From an uncultured Ruminococcus sp. (GTDB lineage: Bacteria > Bacillota > Clostridia > Oscillospirales > Acutalibacteraceae), in assembly GCA_902798755.1 (NCBI GenBank), contig CADBYC010000004.1, forward strand, positions 1 through 64,000: a DNA stretch of 64,000 nucleotides. Direction: 5' to 3'. Shown piece by piece: positions 7,760 to 15,792 of this stretch. The position numbers and the translations under genes are program-made. Numbering within the stretch: position 1 is the stretch's first letter; every line of letters starts with the position of its first letter. The notes below the pieces were generated by a model. It ran no database searches, was not told where the DNA came from, and was given only the letters and a program-made list of their open reading frames with translations.

Positions 7760-9059
7760 TGAACAGATCTCCTCCTTCTACAACGACCTTATCGTACAGC
7801 GATACGGTCGAGCCGTTCAAAAGCGTGCCCTCCTTGGGCGCGGGATTACAGATGATATAGTCGTCGCCCGAATAGTCGATGGCGACCTGCTTGAACACCA
7901 GCTCTACGCCGTACACGACGTATACGCCCTGTACGCGCTCGGTGTGCTCGGTGTCGTTGCCCTTGTCGTCGGTGGTGGTATAAGTAACGTCGTCGTCATG
8001 CAGGGCGGCTTTGCTGATCTTCAAGCCCTCATACTCGTTGACAATGATCTCGATATTCTCACGGCGCAGCTTAGAAAGCGCGTCGTTCATATAATTGCAC
8101 TGGATGATCGCGACCGCCCGCTCGCCGTCCGCGTGAGCGTTCACGCCGATGATCTTTGCGGGGATCTCGCCGTCGATCGCGGAGGGCAGACGGATCTTCA
8201 CGGTCTGATCCGCGTGGCTCAAAGCGGTGGCTTCGTCAGCCGTGACGGGACACAAGAGATACCAGTTGACGTTCTTGATGATCTTGCCCGTGTAGTCGTC
8301 GGGGTCGATCTCGGCGGGCGAGGCGTTCTCGATATCGTCTACGGTCAGCTCGTCGAGCTTTGTGATATCAAAGGTCTTTTCATAGCCGTCCACCTTGGAA
8401 ACGAAATAGCCCGCGCTGCCCGCCTTGACGGTGCCCGTGGGAGAGCCCACGGAGATAGCGGCGCGCTGATTCTTCAGATCGGCGATCTTGTCGCTGATGT
8501 TGCCCTGCTCGCCCGTTAAGATCTGCTTGCGCAGGATCGAGGTGAGCAGGTCCTCTTCCTCGTGGGAGATACCGCTGTAATCGTGGGCGTTGATCGACTT
8601 CATCACCGAGAGCAGTCGGTCGTTGATCTGACCGTTGATGGTGTCGATACCGATATTGGCGGAGGTGTTGACCGAATTGAGCGACTCGAGGTACTCGATC
8701 TTCCGGTCGAGCTCCTCTGCCTGCTGCAAGGCGGCGACGTCCTCCTGCGTGGCGTAGGCGGTGGCGATCACGCCGTCGGAGGTGACCTTGTCGCCGTCGT
8801 TGACGTCATAGACCAGCACGCCGTTGGAGCTTGCGGGCAGGTACTCCTCGTCGCGTGCTACATAACAGCGGGATTCGACGATATCGTACGCCTTGTAATT
8901 GTAGGCGGTCTCGGTGACGATGTTATTATTGCCCATAAAGTTCGTCGTAATGAACAAGAACACGATATACACCAGCACCAGTGCGATAGCAACGCCGAGT
9001 AATATTCTTTTGGTGATCTGTGAACGCTTAGCGTTATCTTTACTCGTTTCTTTACTCAT
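7740..9059 (-). CDS. HlyD/membrane-fusion-like single-pass membrane protein in the division cluster
   Basis: A 439-residue protein with a basic N-terminus, one membrane segment at about residues 17-39, then a large extracellular part. A lipoyl/barrel-sandwich-like stretch (about 65-95) is followed by a probable coiled coil and a second half with KAGSAGYFVSKVDGYE near 210, which is the layout of periplasmic adaptor (HlyD) proteins. No partner ABC transporter is adjacent. Genes of this type occur next to yggS-sepF in Clostridia, so a role at the division site or cell envelope is possible, but that is inference. Start chosen by an AAGGA site. Confidence 0.7.
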   Translation of the reverse strand: MSKETSKDNAKRSQITKRILLGVAIALVLVYIVFLFITTNFMGNNNIVTETAYNYKAYDIVESRCYVARDEEYLPASSNGVLVYDVNDGDKVTSDGVIATAYATQEDVAALQQAEELDRKIEYLESLNSVNTSANIGIDTINGQINDRLLSVMKSINAHDYSGISHEEEDLLTSILRKQILTGEQGNISDKIADLKNQRAAISVGSPTGTVKAGSAGYFVSKVDGYEKTFDITKLDELTVDDIENASPAEIDPDDYTGKIIKNVNWYLLCPVTADEATALSHADQTVKIRLPSAIDGEIPAKIIGVNAHADGERAVAIIQCNYMNDALSKLRRENIEIIVNEYEGLKISKAALHDDDVTYTTTDDKGNDTEHTERVQGVYVVYGVELVFKQVAIDYSGDDYIICNPAPKEGTLLNGSTVSLYDKVVVEGGDLFNGKIIS

Positions 9060-9120
9060 AGTATTTATCCTTTATGTAAGGTTGAGTCGCCGCAAACGAA
9101 GCGGCTCATGTATCTTGATC

Positions 9121-10059
9121 TCACTCAGAGATGTGTTGTCGTATCAATTCTTCCGCTTTGCTCTTGATATCCTCAAAGCTTAGTTCATCGATATTGAACC
9201 AATGCACGGCGGGGTCGCGCTTGAACCACGTCTGCTGGCGCTTGGCATAGCGGCGGGTGGCGCGTTTGAGGTTGCCCACGCAGATCTCAAGCTCCTGCTC
9301 GCCTTTAAGATACGGCAACAGCTCCTTGTAGCCGATGGCGGCGGAGGCGGTAGAGCCGAAATCGCCGTCATAAAAGCGGCGGGCTTCTTCGAGCAATCCG
9401 TTCTCCATCATGAGATCGACGCGGCGGTCGATACGGTCGTAGAGGTACTCTCTGTCGAGAGCGGACAGTCCGATTTTCAATGCGTCATAAGGGGCGTCGT
9501 ACCTTTGCTGCAGTTCGTTGAGCTCCGTCTGGGTCGTACCGGTCAGACGGTAGACCTCGATACAGCGGATGATGCGCTTGGGATTGCGCTCGACGGATAA
9601 TCGCTCCGCCGATGCGGGATCGAACGCGCGGATCACGTCGAGCATATGGTCAATGCCCTTTTCCTGCAATTCCATCGAAAGAGAGGTGCGCAGGACTTGA
9701 TTGATCTGCTGATTCTCAAACTGCATACCGTTCAAAAGAGAATCGACATACAGCCCCGTACCGCCCGCGATGACGGAGAGCTTTCCCCGATCGGCGATAT
9801 CATTGATAGCTTTTGCCGCCAGCTCGCAGAAGCGCGCGACCGAGAAGCTCTCGCTCGGTTCGACAAAATCCATCAGGTGATGGGGTATTCTCTGTTTTTC
9901 ATCCTCGGTAGGCTTTGCCGTTGCGATATCCATGTACTTGTAGATCTGCATGGAATCGGCGGAGATGATCTCACCGCCGAAGCGCTTGGCGATCTCCACC
10001 GACAAGGCGGTCTTGCCCGAGGCGGTAGGTCCGATAACGGCGATAACTTTCTGCTTCAT
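9121..10059 (-). CDS. miaA: tRNA dimethylallyltransferase
   Basis: Transfers a dimethylallyl group to N6 of A37 in tRNAs reading UNN codons; the product i6A is then methylthiolated by MiaB, also encoded here (15793-17211). The 312-residue protein starts MKQKVIAVIGPTASGKTALS with the P-loop, followed by ISADSMQIYKYMDIATAKP and the tRNA-binding region RRYAKRQQTWFKRD near the C-terminus. The ATG overlaps the mutL stop by one base (TAATG), so translation is probably coupled; a longer upstream reading is not needed. Confidence 0.96.
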   Translation of the reverse strand: MKQKVIAVIGPTASGKTALSVEIAKRFGGEIISADSMQIYKYMDIATAKPTEDEKQRIPHHLMDFVEPSESFSVARFCELAAKAINDIADRGKLSVIAGGTGLYVDSLLNGMQFENQQINQVLRTSLSMELQEKGIDHMLDVIRAFDPASAERLSVERNPKRIIRCIEVYRLTGTTQTELNELQQRYDAPYDALKIGLSALDREYLYDRIDRRVDLMMENGLLEEARRFYDGDFGSTASAAIGYKELLPYLKGEQELEICVGNLKRATRRYAKRQQTWFKRDPAVHWFNIDELSFEDIKSKAEELIRQHISE

Positions 10060-12122
10060 TATTCCACCCTGCCGAACATCCGCTCCAGCTCGTGCTTCTT
10101 CAAAAGGATACACACGGGTCTGCCGTGGGGGCAGTGGCGGATATCTTCATTTTCTACTTGCTTTGCTAAAGCGATCAGCTCCTGCTCGGTGCTTCGGTTG
10201 CCGCCCTTGATCGCGGCGCGGCAGGAAACGTTCGCGTAGATCCAATCCATCTTCTCGGAGCGGATCTCTTTTTTATGCTCAGAGAGGTATCCCGCCATCT
10301 CGATGACGGACGGCTCGATATCCTCGAGCGGCAGATACTGGGGAGCGGATCGGATGATGATGCTCCCGCTGCCGAAATCATCGATGTCAAAGCCCGCGTC
10401 GGAAAAGACGTCGAGGTGCTCGATGACTGCGTTATAGTCGATCTTGTTCAGGGCGACGGTGATGGGGGTCAGAAGCAGTTGGCTGTAACCGCTGCCCTTT
10501 TCCTGTTTGAGCTTCTCGTAAATAATGCGCTCATGCGCGGCGTGTTTGTCGATCAGCATGAGCTCGCGCTCGTTCTTCTCGATGATGATATAGGTCTTGA
10601 ACGCCTCGCCGAGATAGCGGTAGTAGTTTTCGTCGAGGTCGATCAAAGGCTTTGGCTCCTCTGCCTCCTGTTCGGGGACAGGCTCTGCGGGAGCTTCTTG
10701 TATAGGAGCAGTCTGCTCGGGCTGCGTCTGAGCGGGAGCAGTCTGCGGGATCTCGGGTTCAGATGATAAAGGCTCTGTCGGCGCTTCCTCCGCCTTTTGA
10801 TCGCGCGCGGCGCGCTTCTCGGCGATATCGCGCTGATAGCTGTCCACAAAGGGCGACGCGGAATCGGCTACCCTGACGGTCTTGTTCAAGGTCGGCGTGC
10901 TAACCTCAGGCTCGTCGAGCATGGCGAACAGATCGTCCGCTTTCTTCTGCTCTTTTTGAAGATCGATCCTGTTGCTGACTCTTTTTGCGGGAGGAGCAAG
11001 CCCCTCCCCTACAGCAGGCTTCTTTGAGGGCTGTTCGTCGCGCTCGCGGAACACCTTCTGCGCCAGTTCAAAGGGATTGACGCGCCTCGCCGGCTTTGCG
11101 GGATCGTTGCCGAACTTCGCCTCGATCCGCTTCTCGCCGGTCATCAAAGCGGTCTTGACCGCGTGATACACCGCGTCGAACACGGGGCGCTCGTTGACAA
11201 AGCGCACCTCTAACTTCGTCGGATGAACGTTGACGTCGACGGCGTTGAAGGACATATCGAGGTTGAGCACACAGGACGGGAATTTGCCGACCATAACAGT
11301 GCCCTTGCACGCTTCGCTGATCGCCGCCATCGCGGTCTTGCAGATAACAAAGCGATGGTTGATGAAGAAGTTCTGCATATTGCGGTTGGGGCGGGCGTTT
11401 TCGGGACGGCTGATGAAGCCCGTGACGCGGATACCGCCGAGGGTGTAGTCCACGGGGATCAGGGCTTTGGCAAAATCACGACCGTATACCGCGTAGATCG
11501 CCGACAACAGCTTTGAGTCGCCCGCGGTACGCAGGACGGTTTTCTGATCCTTGATATAGGTGATCGCGATCTCGGGGTGAGAAAGCGCGATCTTGTCGAT
11601 GACGTTCGATACGGCGTTGCCCTCCGCCATATCGGTTTTGAGAAATTTCATGCGGGCAGGGACGTTGTAGAACAGGTCGCGGATAATGAAGGTCGTGCCG
11701 TCGGGACAGCCCGCGTCGTCAAAGAGCACCTCTTCCCCGCCCTCGATCAGATAGCGGGTGCCTGTTTCTTCTTCTCTCGCTTTGGTCAACAGCTCCAAAT
11801 GCGATACCGAGGACACGCTCGCCAGCGCTTCGCCGCGGAAGCCGAGGGTCGCGATCGCGTCAAGATCGCCCTCGACCTTGACCTTAGAGGTCGCGTGACG
11901 GATAAAGGCGGGGCGGATATCCTCTTTCAAAATACCGCAACCGTTATCGGACACACGCATGAAGGTAACGCCGCCGTTCTTGATCTCGACGGTGATCGCC
12001 GTCGCGCCTGCGTCGATGGAATTCTCGACCAGCTCCTTGATAACGGAGGAAGGGCGCTCGACGACCTCGCCCGCCGCGATCAGCTCCGCGACATGCTTAT
12101 CGAGTACGTTTATTCTACCCAT
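10059..12122 (-). CDS. mutL: DNA mismatch repair protein MutL
   Basis: Mismatch-repair ATPase/endonuclease linking MutS to strand incision. The 687-residue protein has the GHKL ATPase domain with KELVENSIDAG, DNGCGI and TLGFRGEAL in the first 100 residues, a Pro/Glu/Gln-rich linker (about 380-500), and a C-terminal domain with DKHAAHERIIYE, matching the metal-dependent endonuclease motif of nicking MutL proteins, plus CPHGRPV. So strand discrimination probably works without MutH. Start at ATG 12122 has an AGGAGG site. It is separated from mutS by a pseudogene flanked by repeats. Confidence 0.96.
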   Translation of the reverse strand: MGRINVLDKHVAELIAAGEVVERPSSVIKELVENSIDAGATAITVEIKNGGVTFMRVSDNGCGILKEDIRPAFIRHATSKVKVEGDLDAIATLGFRGEALASVSSVSHLELLTKAREEETGTRYLIEGGEEVLFDDAGCPDGTTFIIRDLFYNVPARMKFLKTDMAEGNAVSNVIDKIALSHPEIAITYIKDQKTVLRTAGDSKLLSAIYAVYGRDFAKALIPVDYTLGGIRVTGFISRPENARPNRNMQNFFINHRFVICKTAMAAISEACKGTVMVGKFPSCVLNLDMSFNAVDVNVHPTKLEVRFVNERPVFDAVYHAVKTALMTGEKRIEAKFGNDPAKPARRVNPFELAQKVFRERDEQPSKKPAVGEGLAPPAKRVSNRIDLQKEQKKADDLFAMLDEPEVSTPTLNKTVRVADSASPFVDSYQRDIAEKRAARDQKAEEAPTEPLSSEPEIPQTAPAQTQPEQTAPIQEAPAEPVPEQEAEEPKPLIDLDENYYRYLGEAFKTYIIIEKNERELMLIDKHAAHERIIYEKLKQEKGSGYSQLLLTPITVALNKIDYNAVIEHLDVFSDAGFDIDDFGSGSIIIRSAPQYLPLEDIEPSVIEMAGYLSEHKKEIRSEKMDWIYANVSCRAAIKGGNRSTEQELIALAKQVENEDIRHCPHGRPVCILLKKHELERMFGRVE

Positions 12123-12150
12123 GTGCAGCGACCTCCTTTCCATTATCAAT

Positions 12151-12188
12151 CGTCATTGCGAGGGCTTATGCCCGTGGCAATCTCAACC
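12151..12188 (+). repeat. Family B repeat, left flank of the GIY-YIG pseudogene
   Basis: CGTCATTGCGAGGGCTTATG followed by CCCGTGGCAATCTCAACC. Inner stem GGGC/GCCC. On the minus strand this copy supplies the last codons and TGA stop of the adjacent nuclease reading frame. Confidence 0.85.
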
Positions 12189-12451
12189 GATTATTTCATC
12201 ATACAAATCCCGCCACTCAGGATTCTGTTCTTCAACAAGTCTATTCTTCCTATTTCTGTTCCAGCCTTTGATTTGCTTCTCTCTTGCTATCGCCAACTCT
12301 GCTTCAGAGTAAATCTCATAACAGACAAGCTTTTCAACATTGTATCGACAAGTAAAGCTTTTGGGATCAATATGGTTCTTGTGTTCGTAAATCCGGTATA
12401 CAACACACTATTATTCTCATTCGTCAGCATGTAAACGTAATAGTTTTCCAC
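12183..12451 (-). pseudogene. GIY-YIG nuclease (YhbQ-like, COG2827 type), internally deleted
   Basis: The N-terminal part, from a GTG at 12451, reads VENYYVYMLTNENNSVLYTG then FTN, the classic GIY-YIG start of small single-domain nucleases. At about 12385 the frame breaks; a second frame continues with HKNHIDPKSFTCRYNVEKLV, then CYEIYSEAELAIAREKQIKG and WNRNRKNRLVEEQNPEWRD up to a TGA at 12183. That is the expected C-terminal half of the same family. The roughly eight codons normally between YTGFTN and YEHKN (with the conserved Arg of the family) are missing and the frame is shifted, consistent with a small deletion at a short GAAC match. The remnant lies exactly between two inverted family B repeats. 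Confidence 0.85.
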
Positions 12452-12470
12452 CGTTAGTCTGCTTCTCTTT

Positions 12471-12510
12471 GTGGGATTGCCACGGCTCCTGAGGGAGCCT
12501 CGCAATGACG
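12471..12510 (-). repeat. Family B repeat, right flank of the GIY-YIG pseudogene
   Basis: GTGGGATTGCCACGGCTCCT followed by GAGGGAGCCTCGCAATGACG, in opposite orientation to the copy at 12151. Inner stem GGCTCC/GGAGCC. It ends two bases before the mutS stop codon. Confidence 0.85.
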
Positions 12511-12512
12511 AT

Positions 12513-15116
12513 CTATTCTATCATACTTTTTAGCTCATAAAGAATGTTCATCGCTTCAATCGGCGTGAGGGTATTGACGTCGATCGCGCGCAGCTTTTGC
12601 TCGATCATACCGTCCGACGAGGGCATGAGGCTCAATTGCATGCTTTCCTCCTGCGGCGGTGTATTTAGAACATTTGTTTCACGTGAAACATTACTGTTTA
12701 ATTCGTTTAATATATCCTTTGCCCGTTCGATAATGCTGTCGGGCAGACCCGCTAACTTCGCGACCTCTACGCCGTAGCTCTCGTCCGCGCCACCTGGTAC
12801 GATACGCCTGAGGAAGGTGATCTCGTCGCCGCGCTTTTTTACGGCGATATTGTAGTTCTTCACGCCGTCGAGCAGCTCTTCCATCACGGTCAGCTCGTGG
12901 TAATGGGTCGCAAAGAGCGCCCTCGCGCCCAGCTTCTTCTTATCGGCGACATATTCGAGCACCGCGCGGGCGATACTCATGCCGTCGTAGGTGGACGTAC
13001 CGCGCCCGATCTCGTCGAGGATCAAAAGGCTCTTTGACGTTGCGTGCGATACGATATTGGCGACCTCGTTCATCTCCACCATAAAGGTCGATTGACCGCT
13101 CGCGAGATCGTCCGAAGCGCCGACGCGGGTGAAGATAGCGTCAGCGATACCGATCTCGGCATAGGAGGCGGGGACAAAGGAGCCCATCTGCGCCATCAGG
13201 ACGATCAGCGCGACCTGACGCATATAGGTGGACTTGCCCGCCATATTGGGACCTGTGATAATAGCGATACGGTTGTTGATATTATCGAGCAGGACGTCGT
13301 TCGGGACGAACATTGCGTCGCTCAGGAGCGTTTCCACCACGGGGTGGCGGCTGTCCTTGAGACGGATCACGGAGTTCTGCGTAACGTCGGGTCGGGTATA
13401 GCGGTTGTCGGCGGCGACGTTCGCAAGCGATACCAGCACGTCCAGGGTCGCGATCGCCTTCGCCGTCTTTTCGATACGGTCGAGGTTCAATGCGACCTGC
13501 TCGCGCACCGAAGAAAACAGCTCATATTCGATGGCAACGGAGCGCTCCTTCGCGCCGAGGATACGGCTCTCGAGCTCTTTGAGCTCGGGGGTGATATAGC
13601 GCTCGCAGTTTGTGAGCGTCTGCTTGCGGATATAATGCTCGGGCACGAGGTTTTTATAGGAATTGGTGACTTCGATATAGTAGCCGAACACGCGGTTGTA
13701 GCCGACCTTCAGCTTCGGGATACCCGTCTGCTCCTTTTGCTCGGCTTCGATACGCGCAAGCAGTGAGGTGGAGTCGTTCATGTCGTGCTTCAGCTCGTCG
13801 AGAGGCGCGGAATAGCCCTCTTTGATCAGTCCGCCCTCGCGCACCGAGAACGGCGGATCCTCGACAATCGCTTCATCGATCAGCTCACGCATATCCTCGA
13901 GCGGGTCGATAGCGACATACAGCTCGTGCAGCAGCTTTGATTTGCACGGCGCTAAGGTCGCCTTGAGCGCGGGGAGGTTAGTCAGCGCCTGACACAGGGA
14001 GCGCAGCTCTCTGGCGTTCGCCGAGCCGTAGACGATTTTGGTCATCAGTCGTTCAATATCGAAAATACCGGAAAGATTCGCCGTCAGCTCCAGTCTGCCC
14101 ACGGTGTCGTTGACGAGCTCCTCCACCGCGTTCTGGCGCTTTAAGATGGTCGTGATGTTCATCAAAGGGTGCTCGACCCAGAACTTCATCAGGCGCTTGC
14201 CCATGGCGGTCTTGGTCTTGTCCAGCACCCATAAAAGCGAGTGCTTCTTCTCCTTGGCGATCATCGTGCGGGTCAGCTCGAGATTGCGGCGGGTGTTGAA
14301 ATCGAGCTTCATGTACTGGTCCTCGGCGTAGAACTCGATGGTGTCGATACGCTCGAGACCCGTTTTCTGTGTATCTTTCAGGTAAGACATCAGCACGCCG
14401 AGGGCGATGACGACCTCGTTCATGCCCGATATCTTCTCCATATTCTCTTGGCTGAAATGGTTTTCGAGGACAGCGGAGCAGTCGAGCAGACCGCAGCGGC
14501 TGTCGTCGGGGTGAGTGACGGAAGCGTTCGTCAGCTTCTCCTTGATGAACAGGTGCAGTACCTTGTTCTGCGCGAGCTTACCGCTGATCAATAGCTCCTT
14601 AGGCGCATAGGAAGTGAGCTGATCCTTGAGCTGAGAGAAGCTATGGTCGCTCTTGAAATGCGACACAAAGAGCTGACCCGTGGAGATATCGCAAAAGACG
14701 ATACCGACGTAGTTTTTGTCAGCGTACATCGAGCAGATATAGTTGTTCTCGCTCTCGTCGAGCATGCTCGATTCCATGACCGTACCGGGGGTGATGACGC
14801 GAATGATATCGCGGCGTACCAAGCCCTTGCCGGCTTTGGGGTCCTCGGTCTGCTCACAGATAGCGACCTTGTAGCCTTTTGCCACCAGTCGGGCGATATA
14901 GGACTCGGCGGAATGGAACGGCACGCCGCACATCGGCACGCGCTCCTCCTGACCGCAGTCGCGGCCCGTCAGGGTGAGCTCGAGCTCCTTAGAGGCGAGC
15001 TTGGCGTCGTCAAAGAACATCTCATAGAAGTCGCCGAGACGGAAGAACAAGATACAATCCTTGTTCTCCTCCTTGATCTGGAAATATTGCTTCATCATCG
15101 GAGATAACTCCGCCAT
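12513..15116 (-). CDS. mutS: DNA mismatch repair protein MutS
   Basis: Mismatch sensor ATPase. Length 867 residues, normal for MutS1. The N-terminal mismatch-binding motif appears in FRLGDFYEMF (about 25-34), the clamp/lever region in the middle, and the ATPase near 605-700 with ITGPNMAGKSTYMRQ (Walker A), STFMVEMNEV and LLILDEIGRGTSTYDG (Walker B). A C-terminal tail with predicted helices ends at 867. The ATG has a GGGGAG site. With mutL downstream it forms the mismatch repair pair, interrupted only by the GIY-YIG remnant. Confidence 0.97.
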   Translation of the reverse strand: MAELSPMMKQYFQIKEENKDCILFFRLGDFYEMFFDDAKLASKELELTLTGRDCGQEERVPMCGVPFHSAESYIARLVAKGYKVAICEQTEDPKAGKGLVRRDIIRVITPGTVMESSMLDESENNYICSMYADKNYVGIVFCDISTGQLFVSHFKSDHSFSQLKDQLTSYAPKELLISGKLAQNKVLHLFIKEKLTNASVTHPDDSRCGLLDCSAVLENHFSQENMEKISGMNEVVIALGVLMSYLKDTQKTGLERIDTIEFYAEDQYMKLDFNTRRNLELTRTMIAKEKKHSLLWVLDKTKTAMGKRLMKFWVEHPLMNITTILKRQNAVEELVNDTVGRLELTANLSGIFDIERLMTKIVYGSANARELRSLCQALTNLPALKATLAPCKSKLLHELYVAIDPLEDMRELIDEAIVEDPPFSVREGGLIKEGYSAPLDELKHDMNDSTSLLARIEAEQKEQTGIPKLKVGYNRVFGYYIEVTNSYKNLVPEHYIRKQTLTNCERYITPELKELESRILGAKERSVAIEYELFSSVREQVALNLDRIEKTAKAIATLDVLVSLANVAADNRYTRPDVTQNSVIRLKDSRHPVVETLLSDAMFVPNDVLLDNINNRIAIITGPNMAGKSTYMRQVALIVLMAQMGSFVPASYAEIGIADAIFTRVGASDDLASGQSTFMVEMNEVANIVSHATSKSLLILDEIGRGTSTYDGMSIARAVLEYVADKKKLGARALFATHYHELTVMEELLDGVKNYNIAVKKRGDEITFLRRIVPGGADESYGVEVAKLAGLPDSIIERAKDILNELNSNVSRETNVLNTPPQEESMQLSLMPSSDGMIEQKLRAIDVNTLTPIEAMNILYELKSMIE

Positions 15117-15149
15117 GGTTTTTCACTCCCCTTCGTATAGCTCAAATAA

Positions 15150-15300
15150 TGAATACTGAAAAATGAAAATTGAAAAAGGAATAATGAAGGGCGGGATGCC
15201 CGCACCCGATTCATAATTGTACGAGCGAAGCGAGTAACCATCATTCTTCATTCTTCAATATTCAATATTCATTCTTCAATTAGCAAAACGTAGTTTTGCG
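15150..15300. repeat. AT-rich imperfect inverted-repeat element
   Basis: Left part is rich in TGAAAAATGAAAATTGAA-like sequence, the right part (15241-15281) in TTCATTCTTCAATATTC, nearly complementary, so the whole can fold into a long imperfect stem. Between them are GCGGGATGCCCGC and ACGAGCGAAGCGAGT hairpins, and at 15282-15300 GCAAAACGTAGTTTTGC. No coding sequence. Probably a non-autonomous mobile element; this is the whole gap between ylbF and mutS. Confidence 0.5.
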
Positions 15301-15308
15301 CCTCAGCC

Positions 15309-15716
15309 TTAGCCGCAGCCACCGCAGGTAGAGCAGTCGTGGGTGCAATCCTCGGAGTAATCGGTGGTGTCGGGGTCCTGACCGTCGGCGCTCTGCTGGA
15401 CGATCGCCAGCACGCGCTGGAGCACCTTATCAAACGCCTGCTTTGCGTCGTTGTAGGCTTTCATATTCTCGTTAGACATGATATCGGAATACGCGGTGCG
15501 CATCTCTTCATTGAGCTTCTTCAAGGTCTCGTCGTCGCGGTCTGTCTTGCACGCTTCGGCATTGATAGCGACGCGCTTGATGTTGAACTCGGTGATCAGC
15601 GCCTGTAAGCTCTCGTCGGCGTCAGCGGCGTTCTTTGCCGCTGTGATGTTCTTATACTCTTCCTGCTCCTGGATCGCGTGTCCGAGCTGTCTTGCTACTG
15701 CAATTACGTCTGTCAT
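15309..15716 (-). CDS. ylbF: YlbF/YmcA-family protein with Cys-rich tail
   Basis: The 135-residue helical protein belongs to the YlbF/YmcA family (DUF964), which in Bacillus forms a complex with YmcA and YaaT acting on RNase Y-dependent mRNA processing, competence and sporulation. Residues 1-110 are helical (MTDVIAVARQLGHAIQEQEE at the start). The tail CTHDCSTCGGCG carries four cysteines, fitting the Fe-S clusters reported for the Bacillus complex; that link is inference. The gene is between miaB and mutS. It could be YlbF or YmcA; the family is clear, the paralogue less so. Confidence 0.8.
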   Translation of the reverse strand: MTDVIAVARQLGHAIQEQEEYKNITAAKNAADADESLQALITEFNIKRVAINAEACKTDRDDETLKKLNEEMRTAYSDIMSNENMKAYNDAKQAFDKVLQRVLAIVQQSADGQDPDTTDYSEDCTHDCSTCGGCG

Positions 15717-15760
15717 TTTATATTTCTCCTTTGGAATTATTATTGGTGTTATGTTGTTTT

Positions 15761-15789
15761 GCGGTACGTCGGCAAGCGCCGTACCCTAC
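15761..15789 (-). repeat. Family E GTAG hairpin
   Basis: On the minus strand GTAGGGTACGGCGCTTGCCG then ACGTACCGC: the tetranucleotide GTAG followed by a GGTACG/CGTACC stem. It lies three bases beyond the miaB stop codon. Related copies are at 39371, 41831 and 41945. Confidence 0.7.
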
Positions 15790-15792
15790 AAA

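Noticed and set aside
12287..12505. Intact 72-residue gene in the mutL-mutS gap
   Set aside because: Only its first part is GIY-YIG-like; after 12385 the true continuation is in another frame, so it is a pseudogene.
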